Of a stretch of DNA of 9,424 bases, positions 1-6,021 are shown one piece after another. Source of the DNA: Oscillospiraceae bacterium (GTDB lineage: Bacteria > Bacillota > Clostridia > Oscillospirales > Oscillospiraceae); the NCBI GenBank assembly GCA_017438675.1, contig JAFRUW010000224.1, positions 1-9,424 of the forward strand, written 5' to 3'. How positions within the stretch are numbered: position 1 is the first letter of the stretch; each line of letters opens with the position of its first letter. A program made the translations under genes and the position numbers. Under the pieces are notes generated by a model. That model had not been told where the DNA came from. It worked only from the letters and a program-made list of their open reading frames with translations, and ran no database searches.

Positions 1-1
1 C

Positions 2-136
2 GTCAACGCGCTCAAGCTCATGGCGCTCATGCAGATGGGCATCAAGCAGGGCGACACCGTTCGCGTAGATGTTGAAGGCGGCGATGAAGAGGCTGCAGCC
101 GCAAAGCTGGAGGAATTCTTCAAGGCAAATCTGTAA
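2..136 (+). CDS. ptsH: HPr phosphocarrier protein, C-terminal part (5' end outside window)
   Basis: This is the last 44 codons of a HPr-like protein, ending in TAA. HPr takes a phosphate from enzyme I on His15 and passes it to sugar-specific enzyme II permeases in the cytoplasm. The visible part matches the HPr C-terminal half: VNxxxLMxLMxMGIKQGDTV, then an acidic stretch (EGGDEEAAAAKLEEFF) forming the last helix. The active-site histidine lies upstream of the window and cannot be checked. Aligned without gaps to Bacillus HPr (NLKSIMGVMSLGI), the regulatory Ser46 position is lysine (bases 14-16) and Ser52 is glutamine, so control by HPr kinase looks lost. The ptsI gene follows in the same direction, which supports the call. 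Confidence 0.9.
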   Translation, partial: VNALKLMALMQMGIKQGDTVRVDVEGGDEEAAAAKLEEFFKANL

Positions 137-149
137 ACAAGGAATCAGA

Positions 150-180
150 AAAAACGGCTGCCCTTGCGACAGCCGTTTTT
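150..180 (+). terminator. Terminator-like hairpin between ptsH and ptsI
   Basis: An 11-bp perfect stem (AAAAACGGCTG at 150-160 with CAGCCGTTTTT at 170-180) encloses a 9-base loop, and the stem ends in five Ts. It begins 13 bases after the ptsH stop. Only 37 bases separate it from the ptsI start, too few for a separate promoter plus leader. ptsI is therefore probably reached by partial read-through, which would yield more HPr than enzyme I. Confidence 0.8.
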
Positions 181-217
181 CTAAACTTTCAAAAAGACAA
201 GAAAGGAGCAATTCATT

Positions 218-1897
218 ATGATTTCCATACATGGCAAGGGCGTATCCACCGGCGTTGCGGGAGGTCCCCTTTACTTCTACCGCCGGGCACAGGGCACGCT
301 TCGCCGTTACAATGTCGAAGACCGGGGGGCCGAATGGCAGCGGTTCAAGGACGCTCAGGCAAAGGCTATCGAGCAGCTTGGCGAGCTTGCCGAAAAAGCC
401 AGAGAAGAGGCCGGCGACGAGGCCGCAATGCTTTTTGAGACCCATCAGCTCATGGCTGAGGATCTGGACTATGAAGAGGCCATAGAGAGCGGCATCAAGG
501 AAGAAGGCAAAAACGCCGAGGCCGTTGTCACAGACGTTGCGGTGATGTTCGCGGAAATGTTCGCTTCCATGGACGACACCTATATGCAGGCAAGAGCCGC
601 AGACGTTAAGGACGTATCCTCACGCATTATCGACATACTCTCCGGCGTTGTTCAGGGCGGCATTGATTCCGACGTACCCGTGATCCTGGCTTCCGACGAC
701 CTGGCTCCCAGTGAGACCGTCCAGCTCGACAAGGCAAAGATCCTGGGCTTTATAACCTCCGGCGGCTCCGGCTCCAGCCACACCGCCATCCTTGCCCGTA
801 CAATGGGCATTCCCGCCATCATCGGTGTGGGCGACCAGCTCAAGAGCGAGTATGAGGGCCGCGAGGTCATTATCGACGGCGGCACCGGCAGCATCGTTAT
901 TGATCCCGACGAGGCAACAAAAGAGCATCTCATGGCAAAGAGAGCCCAGATCTTAAAGCATCAGGCTATGCTGAACGAGCTGAAAGGCAAGGAAAACATC
1001 ACAAAGGACGGCAAGACCGTCCGCATCTACTGCAACATCGGCAGTGTTGAGGACGTCCACACGGTTCTGGAAAACGACGGCGGCGGCATCGGCCTCTTCA
1101 GGAGCGAATTCCTGTATCTGAACTGCGATGACTACCCCACCGAAGAGTATCAGTTTGCGGCATATAAAAAGGTCCTTTCCGACATGGAAGGCCGTGAAGT
1201 AGTAATCCGCACGCTGGACATCGGCGCCGACAAGCAGATCGACTACTTCCAGCTTCCCAAGGAGGAGAATCCCGCCATGGGCAACAGGGCCCTCCGAATC
1301 TGCCTTAACCGCCCGGAGATCTTCCGCACTCAGCTGAGAGCGCTGTACCGCGCTTCCGCCTTCGGCCACCTGTGCATCATGTTCCCCATGGTAACCAGCG
1401 TGTGGGAAGTCAAGGAAGCAAAGAAGATGTGCGAGCAGGTCAAGAAGGAACTTGACGAGGAAGGCATCCCCTATGACGAGGACGTTCAGGTGGGCATCAT
1501 GATCGAGACTCCCGCTGCCGCAATCATGAGCGACAGGCTGGCAAAGGAAGTTGACTTCTTCAGCTGCGGCACCAATGACCTCACTCAGTACACTCTCGCC
1601 TGCGACAGGCAGAACAACGATCTGGGCAGATTCTTCAATTCCCACCATCCCGCAGTCCTGAGACTTCTCAAAATGGTCGCCGACAACGCTCATGCCAACG
1701 GCATCTGGGTAGGTATCTGCGGCGAGCTGGGCGCTGACCTTGAGCTCACCGAGACATTCCTTTCCATCGGCATCGACGAGCTTTCCGTATCTCCCCGTTC
1801 CGTACTTCCTCTGAGACAGAAGGTGCTGAACACCACCGTCGCCGACTGCAGGGACAGGCTTATTGCCGACCTTCTCAGCGACCAGATCACCATATGA
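218..1897 (+). CDS. ptsI: Phosphoenolpyruvate-protein phosphotransferase (PTS enzyme I)
   Basis: Enzyme I of the sugar phosphotransferase system. It transfers phosphate from PEP to its own histidine and then to HPr in the cytoplasm. The 559 residues are slightly shorter than the usual 570-575. The N-terminal HPr-binding/swivelling part is followed by the phosphohistidine loop SGGSGSSHTAI with His188, then the PEP-binding TIM barrel. Catalytic residues known from E. coli are all present: Arg295 (GLFRSEFL), Arg331 (RTLDIGADK), Glu430 (IMIETPAA), Asn453-Asp454 (CGTNDLTQY), the DRQN signature at 463-466 and Cys501 (GICGE). AAGGAG at 203-208 lies nine bases before the ATG. ptsH precedes it across a hairpin, and a sugar kinase overlaps its stop codon. 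The loop reads GSGSSH rather than the GGRTSH of E. coli; from memory, similar Ser-rich forms occur in other Clostridia. Confidence 0.97.
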   Translation: MISIHGKGVSTGVAGGPLYFYRRAQGTLRRYNVEDRGAEWQRFKDAQAKAIEQLGELAEKAREEAGDEAAMLFETHQLMAEDLDYEEAIESGIKEEGKNAEAVVTDVAVMFAEMFASMDDTYMQARAADVKDVSSRIIDILSGVVQGGIDSDVPVILASDDLAPSETVQLDKAKILGFITSGGSGSSHTAILARTMGIPAIIGVGDQLKSEYEGREVIIDGGTGSIVIDPDEATKEHLMAKRAQILKHQAMLNELKGKENITKDGKTVRIYCNIGSVEDVHTVLENDGGGIGLFRSEFLYLNCDDYPTEEYQFAAYKKVLSDMEGREVVIRTLDIGADKQIDYFQLPKEENPAMGNRALRICLNRPEIFRTQLRALYRASAFGHLCIMFPMVTSVWEVKEAKKMCEQVKKELDEEGIPYDEDVQVGIMIETPAAAIMSDRLAKEVDFFSCGTNDLTQYTLACDRQNNDLGRFFNSHHPAVLRLLKMVADNAHANGIWVGICGELGADLELTETFLSIGIDELSVSPRSVLPLRQKVLNTTVADCRDRLIADLLSDQITI

Positions 1898-2871
1898 CAG
1901 ATATGAAAGATAAAACCTTTGATGTAGTCGCCCTCGGCGAACTCCTTGTGGACTTCACCGGGAGCGGAAAAAGCGCCCAGGGCAATCCCGTATTCGAGGC
2001 AAACCCCGGCGGAGCACCATGCAATGTCCTTGCCATGCTGAGAAAGCTGGGCAAAAGCTGCGCCTTCATCGGCAAGGTAGGCGACGACAGCTTCGGCACC
2101 ATGCTGGCCGAAACCGCAGAAAACGCCGGTATCGACATCCGCGCCCTCAGACGGGACAGTGAGATACCCACCACCCTGGCCGTCGTCATCACCCTTCCCG
2201 GCGGAGACAGGGATTTCAGCTTCTACCGCAAGCCCGGCGCGGACATAAACTTAAACGAGGACGAGCTTGACACAGACCTTCTTGAGAACTGCCGTATATT
2301 CCACTTCGGTTCCCTCTCCCTGACGGATGAGCCGGCAAGATCAGCCACCCGCAAGGCCATCGCCGTTGCGAAAGAGGCCGGGGCGGTCATATCCTACGAC
2401 CCTAACCTCCGGGAACCGCTGTGGCCGGATCTTGAGTTTGCCAAAGAGCAGATCGCCTGGGGCCTTAAACAGTGCGATATCCTTAAGATCTCCGACAATG
2501 AAGTGCTGTTCATGACCGGCGAGACGGATTTCGACAAGGGCGCCGCGATCCTCAGAAAGGAATATCCCAACATCCGCCTGTTGAACATCACGGCAGGCCC
2601 TGACGGGAGCTATTCCTATTACGGCGATCTCCGTGTCTTTGTCCCGTCCTTCAAGCTGGGCGGGGTCATTGAGACCACCGGCGCGGGCGACACCTTCTGC
2701 GCTTCGGTACTGAATTTCGTCCTTGACCACGGCCTTGAGGGTCTCACCGAGAGCGATCTCACCGATATGCTCCGGTTCTCCAATGCCGCGGCATATCTGG
2801 TAACCACAAAACGGGGCGCCATCCCCTCTATGCCCGAAAGGTCGGATGTGGAGAGGATCCTCGCCATGTAA
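1894..2871 (+). CDS. PfkB-family carbohydrate kinase, probably fructokinase
   Basis: A ribokinase-like sugar kinase of 325 residues, the usual family length, which would phosphorylate a free sugar (probably fructose) with ATP in the cytoplasm. It starts with the fructokinase-like strand VVALGELLVDF (residues 11-21). PfkB signature 1 (PGGAPCNVLAMLRKLG...GKVGDDSFG) spans about 38-68. The DPNLREPLW segment is at 169-177. Signature 2 (TTGAGDTFCAS) is at 261-271 with catalytic base Asp266. The ATG overlaps the ptsI stop (ATGA) and no Shine-Dalgarno sequence is visible, so translation is probably coupled to ptsI. A second in-frame ATG at 1903 has no better ribosome site. Substrate is inferred from family resemblance only; other ketohexoses or nucleosides are possible. 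A two-way terminator follows. Confidence 0.9.
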   Translation: MTDMKDKTFDVVALGELLVDFTGSGKSAQGNPVFEANPGGAPCNVLAMLRKLGKSCAFIGKVGDDSFGTMLAETAENAGIDIRALRRDSEIPTTLAVVITLPGGDRDFSFYRKPGADINLNEDELDTDLLENCRIFHFGSLSLTDEPARSATRKAIAVAKEAGAVISYDPNLREPLWPDLEFAKEQIAWGLKQCDILKISDNEVLFMTGETDFDKGAAILRKEYPNIRLLNITAGPDGSYSYYGDLRVFVPSFKLGGVIETTGAGDTFCASVLNFVLDHGLEGLTESDLTDMLRFSNAAAYLVTTKRGAIPSMPERSDVERILAM

Positions 2872-2883
2872 AACAGACACATA

Positions 2884-2915
2884 AAAAATCCACCGGGTCG
2901 CCCCGGTGGATTTTT
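2884..2915. terminator. Bidirectional intrinsic terminator between convergent genes
   Basis: ATCCACCGGG (2888-2897) pairs with CCCGGTGGAT (2902-2911) around a four-base loop. The stem is flanked by A5 on the left and T5 on the right, so it gives a GC-rich hairpin plus U-tract in both directions. It sits 12 bases after the kinase stop and 22 bases beyond the end of the methyltransferase gene, so it probably ends both transcripts. Confidence 0.92.
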
Positions 2916-2937
2916 GCATTTATATCGGTATGCGCTG

Positions 2938-3768
2938 TCAGTCGTGCCTGCCAAGCTGCCAGTAGGCCACGGCACTGGCCGCCGCCACGTTTAAAGAGTC
3001 CACACCATGGGACATGGGTATCTTAACGGTGTAATCGCAGTCTGCTATGGTTTTGTCCTTGAGCCCGTCGCCCTCGGTGCCGAGGATAACCGCGATCCTG
3101 TCCTCCGCCATCAGGGCGGGATCATTGATGCTCACCGAATCGTCCCGGAGCGCCATTGCAACTGTCTTATAGCCGTACTCTCTCAGGAGCTCCATACCCT
3201 TGTCCGGCCAGTCGGAGACCTTCTCCCCGATGTACGACCAGGGCACCTGGAACACGGTCCCCATGCTCACTCTGACGCACCGCCTGTACAGCGGATCGGA
3301 GCAGGCAGGGGTCAGGAGCACCGCATCCATACCCAGCGCCGCCGCCGAACGGAATATGGCGCCCAGATTCGTGGGGTTCACGATGTTTTCAAGGACCGTG
3401 ATGCGCCTTGATGCTTTGAGCAGCTCCTCTGCCTTCGGGACGGGATTCCTGTGCATTGCGCAAAGCACCCCCCGGGTCAGCTCAAACCCCGTGAGCTGAG
3501 TGAGCACGTCAAAGGACGAGGTGTAGACCGGGATATTGCCGCACCGCTCTATCACTTCCTTCGCGTGTCTCTCCACCTGCTTCCTGTCCATAAGGAGCGA
3601 CACGGGTACGTGTCCCGCGTCAAGGGCACGGTGGATCACGTTGGGACTCTCCGCTATGAAAAGCCCCTCCTCCGGGTGCTCCCTGTTATAAAGCTGCCGC
3701 TCCGTGAGTCTTGCGTATACGTCCAGCTCCGGGGCGTTAAAATCGGTTATCTCGATGACGTTTGCCAT
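2938..3768 (-). CDS. SpoU/TrmH-family RNA 2'-O-methyltransferase
   Basis: A SPOUT-class methyltransferase of 276 residues that would methylate a ribose 2'-OH in rRNA or tRNA using S-adenosylmethionine. Residues about 20-110 form the RNA-binding SpoU substrate domain (LYNREHPEEGLFIAESPNVI). The knotted catalytic domain has motif 1 NPTNLGAIFR (131-140, catalytic Arg140), motif 2 LGTEGDGL (229-236) and motif 3 IPMSHGVDSLNVAAASAVA (250-268). The reading frame is open further upstream to 3942, but the ATG at 3768 is chosen because AGGAG (minus strand, 3775-3779) lies six bases before it. The longer form would also run through both divergent promoters and into the Mrp gene. The target nucleotide cannot be read from the sequence; RlmB- or TsnR-like rRNA modification is plausible. 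It is probably a single-gene transcript from the promoter at 3799-3827. Confidence 0.95.
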   Translation of the reverse strand: MANVIEITDFNAPELDVYARLTERQLYNREHPEEGLFIAESPNVIHRALDAGHVPVSLLMDRKQVERHAKEVIERCGNIPVYTSSFDVLTQLTGFELTRGVLCAMHRNPVPKAEELLKASRRITVLENIVNPTNLGAIFRSAAALGMDAVLLTPACSDPLYRRCVRVSMGTVFQVPWSYIGEKVSDWPDKGMELLREYGYKTVAMALRDDSVSINDPALMAEDRIAVILGTEGDGLKDKTIADCDYTVKIPMSHGVDSLNVAAASAVAYWQLGRHD

Positions 3769-3798
3769 ATTTATCTCCTGATGCTTTCTATTTCCCAT

Positions 3799-3827
3799 AT
3801 TATATACATAACCCGGTCCAAATTCAA
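3799..3827 (-). promoter_or_regulatory. Sigma-A-type promoter for the SpoU methyltransferase gene
   Basis: On the minus strand the -35 box is TTGAAT (3822-3827, four of six matches), the spacer is 17 bases, and the -10 box is TATAAT (3799-3804, perfect). Transcription would start near 3792, giving a leader of about 24 bases that contains the AGGAG ribosome site. It is divergent from the Mrp promoter, with the two -35 boxes about 30 bases apart. Confidence 0.75.
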
Positions 3828-3859
3828 CCACAATAGATAATGACGGTAAATCGGGGCTC

Positions 3860-3888
3860 TTTACAATTCCGTTTTTTGTATGTATAAT
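3860..3888 (+). promoter_or_regulatory. Sigma-A-type promoter for the Mrp gene
   Basis: TTTACA (3860-3865, five of six) and TATAAT (3883-3888, perfect) are separated by exactly 17 bases. The expected start of transcription is near 3895, giving a leader of about 30 bases with an AAAGGAG ribosome site (3909-3915) nine bases before the ATG. Confidence 0.85.
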
Positions 3889-3924
3889 AACTAAGCCAAT
3901 AATTCCGCAAAGGAGATTTATATA

Positions 3925-4749
3925 ATGAGCGAATGCACCCACGATTGCAGCACATGCAGCGAAGCCTGCGGTCAGGCAGGACCCCAGAGCTTTCTTGAAA
4001 AACCAAACGAGTTTTCTTCCATAAAAAAGGTCATCGCCGTTGTCAGTGGAAAGGGCGGCGTCGGCAAGTCCGCCATCACCTCCATGCTGACTGTCCTGAT
4101 GCAGAGGCGCGGTTATCAGACCGGCATCCTTGACGCGGACGTCACCGGCCCCTCCATCCCCAGAGCCTTCGGGGTAAACGGAAGGGCCACCGCCAGCGAT
4201 CTGGGCATTTTCCCGGTACAGTCAAAGCTGGGAACACAGATCATTTCCGTGAACCTGCTGCTTGACGATCCCACCGACCCCGTTGTATGGCGCGGCCCCG
4301 TCATTGCAGGAATGGTGTCCCAGTTCTGGAAGGACGTAATATGGAAGGACGTGGATTTCCTGTTTGTTGACATGCCTCCCGGAACAGGCGACGTGCCTCT
4401 CACCGTTTTCCAGTCCATTCCCGTGGACGGCATTGTGGTTGTCACCTCCCCCCAGGAGCTGGTGTCCATGATCGTTGAAAAGGCCGTCAAGATGGCCGGC
4501 ATGCTGAACGTGCCTATCCTGGGCATTGTGGAAAATATGTCCTACTTCACCTGCCCCGACTGCGGGAAGAACCACAGCGTTTTCGGCGAGAGCCGTATTG
4601 AGGAACTGGCGGAGAAGTACAGTATACCCGTGACCTCAAAGCTCCCCATAAACAATAAGATCGCCGCCGCCTGCGACAAAGGCATGATCGAGCTCTTTGA
4701 AGGCGACTGGCTGGACAACATGGCAGACAGCTTTGAAAAGATGATATAA
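3925..4749 (+). CDS. mrp: Mrp/NBP35-type Fe-S cluster carrier ATPase
   Basis: A ParA/MinD-type P-loop ATPase of 274 residues that, by family, carries or assembles [4Fe-4S] clusters for apo-proteins in the cytoplasm. The deviant Walker A motif GKGGVGKS is at 42-49, followed by the family signature DADVTGPSIP (70-79), the Walker B-like region FLFVDMPPGTGD (145-156) and IVENMSYFTCPDC (201-213). The CPDC pair (Cys210, Cys213) is the conserved bridging-cluster site between monomers. The N-terminus has four cysteines in MSECTHDCSTCSEAC (Cys4, 8, 11, 15), resembling the N-terminal cluster-binding segment of NBP35-like members in anaerobes, although the spacing differs from eukaryotic Nbp35. The N-terminal DUF59 domain found in many bacterial Mrp proteins is absent. 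The ATG at 3925 has a good ribosome site and its own promoter. It appears to be monocistronic. Confidence 0.95.
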   Translation: MSECTHDCSTCSEACGQAGPQSFLEKPNEFSSIKKVIAVVSGKGGVGKSAITSMLTVLMQRRGYQTGILDADVTGPSIPRAFGVNGRATASDLGIFPVQSKLGTQIISVNLLLDDPTDPVVWRGPVIAGMVSQFWKDVIWKDVDFLFVDMPPGTGDVPLTVFQSIPVDGIVVVTSPQELVSMIVEKAVKMAGMLNVPILGIVENMSYFTCPDCGKNHSVFGESRIEELAEKYSIPVTSKLPINNKIAAACDKGMIELFEGDWLDNMADSFEKMI

Positions 4750-4770
4750 TCGTTTCCTGAATAACGATCA

Positions 4771-4803
4771 GCGGCGAACCTTTTCGGTTCGCCGCCGTGT
4801 TTT
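4771..4803 (+). terminator. Intrinsic terminator after mrp
   Basis: GCGGCGAACC (4771-4780) pairs perfectly with GGTTCGCCGC (4786-4795) around a five-base loop, followed by CGTGTTTTA, a short and interrupted T-run. It lies in the 72-base gap between mrp and the convergent cohesin gene. Read in the minus direction there is no T-tract, so it would stop mrp transcripts better than cohesin transcripts. Confidence 0.75.
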
Positions 4804-4821
4804 ATGTATTATTTGATTCTG

Positions 4822-5868
4822 TTAGTCGTCGATGTCGTCATCGTCATCGTAGAATTCGCCGTCGGAATCGGGAACGTCGTCGAACTCGTTTACCTCGGTG
4901 TAACCGCCGTCTGCGGTGTCGGAATCACTCCAGCCCATGATATCGTTGATGTCGGGCTCCTTCTCATCCCCGCCGAAGTCAGCGCCTGCGGGAGCGCCGG
5001 CGAATGCAGCAGCCTTTTTCTTGCCTGCGGCTCTCAGGACTACAAGCAGTACAGCAGCAACAGCTACGAGAACACCCACGAGAAGGAGAATGAAGTTGGA
5101 GGTCTTCATTCCTGCTACGGTGCCGGTTGTTCCGGCTCTGCCCGGCTCTGCGCTGTTCCCGGAAATCAGATTGCCGATGTCGCCGCCGTTGGACTTGATC
5201 TCGCTGATCTGCTCCATAGCGTCTTCGATCACGGATTCTCTGGTGTCTTCCATCTCGGAAACCAGATCGCCGCCGGGAGTGCGCTTGCCCTCTTCGATCT
5301 CCTTGAGCTCTGTCTCGGAGGGGCCGACCTTGGTGTTGTCGATAGTACCGTCAACGCCGCCGGAAACCGTTACGCTGCCGTCAACAGTCTTGAACTCCAC
5401 AAGCTGGAGGTCACCGTCAACGGTGTTGTTCTCGTCGTATCTGATCTTAACGGCATGCTTGCCGTTTACGGCGTCGTCCTTGACCTTCAGTGTGACATTG
5501 AAGATAACGCCGTCTGTGTCGACCTCCGCGACGTTGAAGTACAGCGCCACGCAGCCGTATTTCGTGGTGTTGGAAACCACATTGCCTTCGTCGGCGAAGT
5601 CGCCCATCTTAACCTTGATGGTGCTGAGGAACTCGTCGGCGTTCTGGGTCTCAAGGTCAAATGCCTCGGGGCTGAAGTCCACCTGGACCTTGTAGCCCGC
5701 GATGCCGGGGTTGTTTTCGATATATACGGGGAATGTGATCGTATCGCCGGCCTTGGCCGTAATGTCGCCGCCGCGGAAGGTGGGGTCTGCGGCAAGGGCG
5801 GAGGCTCCGAGAACGGAGATCGCGATCACAAGTGTAAGTACAATAGCTGTCAGTTTACGAATCTTCAT
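4822..5868 (-). CDS. Secreted single-cohesin protein with C-terminal membrane anchor and acidic tail
   Basis: A surface protein of 348 residues. A signal peptide spans about 1-27 (KIRK, a hydrophobic core, then ASALAA, cleavage near residue 26-27). Residues about 30-170 look like one cohesin domain: KAGDTITFPVYIENNPGIAGYKVQVDF at the N-terminal end and VIFNVTLKVKDDAVNGKHAV later, both typical of type I-like cohesins, which bind dockerins. A charged linker (about 171-255) leads to a transmembrane helix (about 258-280, FILLLVGVLVAVAAVLLVVL). A KKK stop-transfer follows, then a 66-residue cytoplasmic tail that is strikingly acidic and ends in DDDDDIDD. No LPXTG sortase signal or SLH repeat is seen. 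AAGGA on the minus strand (5878-5882) is nine bases before the ATG. No convincing promoter was found upstream. The partner is unknown and no dockerin is encoded in this window. Confidence 0.88.
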   Translation of the reverse strand: MKIRKLTAIVLTLVIAISVLGASALAADPTFRGGDITAKAGDTITFPVYIENNPGIAGYKVQVDFSPEAFDLETQNADEFLSTIKVKMGDFADEGNVVSNTTKYGCVALYFNVAEVDTDGVIFNVTLKVKDDAVNGKHAVKIRYDENNTVDGDLQLVEFKTVDGSVTVSGGVDGTIDNTKVGPSETELKEIEEGKRTPGGDLVSEMEDTRESVIEDAMEQISEIKSNGGDIGNLISGNSAEPGRAGTTGTVAGMKTSNFILLLVGVLVAVAAVLLVVLRAAGKKKAAAFAGAPAGADFGGDEKEPDINDIMGWSDSDTADGGYTEVNEFDDVPDSDGEFYDDDDDIDD

Positions 5869-5972
5869 CTTATATCATCCTTTATCTCTTATTACGCTTC
5901 ACGCGCTTTATTTGATCCGATTATTATGACGGAACCCGTGTCGGTTTTGTTCCGCTTTTTTCTGATTTTTTT

Positions 5973-6016
5973 AAAAAAGAAATATCCCTCCCGAAAACCT
6001 TGAATCAGAAGGGATA
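5973..6016 (-). terminator. Intrinsic terminator after the pseudouridine synthase gene
   Basis: Read on the minus strand, TATCCCT (6010-6016) pairs with AGGGATA (5983-5989) across a 20-base loop, followed at once by TTTCTTTTTT (5973-5982). The stem is short but the U-tract is strong. It lies six bases after the end of the upstream minus-strand gene, so that gene and the cohesin gene are probably transcribed separately. The remainder of the gap to 5868 shows no clear signal. Confidence 0.65.
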
Positions 6017-6021
6017 ATACA

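Noticed and set aside
953..1693. A 246-codon open frame on the - strand within ptsI
   Set aside because: It is antisense to conserved catalytic parts of enzyme I, with no recognisable domain, promoter or ribosome site.
3769..3942. Upstream extension of the SpoU methyltransferase to a GTG at 3942
   Set aside because: The extra 58 residues would cross both divergent promoters and the start of mrp, and they match no part of the family. AGGAG before 3768 fixes the shorter start.
5930..5961. CGGAAC/GTTCCG inverted repeat followed by a T-run, read as a + strand terminator
   Set aside because: Only six pairs with a 13-base loop, and no + strand gene ends nearby. It probably arises by chance in AT-rich intergenic DNA.
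5869..5972. Promoter for the cohesin gene
   Set aside because: Several TAATAA/CATAAT-like -10 candidates were tried, but none has a -35 box at 16-18 bases with more than weak matching. The promoter may use another sigma factor or simply be weak.
4804..6003. A 399-codon open frame on the + strand opposite the cohesin gene
   Set aside because: It lies entirely antisense to a gene with a clear signal peptide, cohesin domain, membrane helix and ribosome site. Its translation is low-complexity (Val/Asp/Leu/Gly-rich), has no ribosome site, and is best explained as a by-product of G/C-rich third positions on the real strand.
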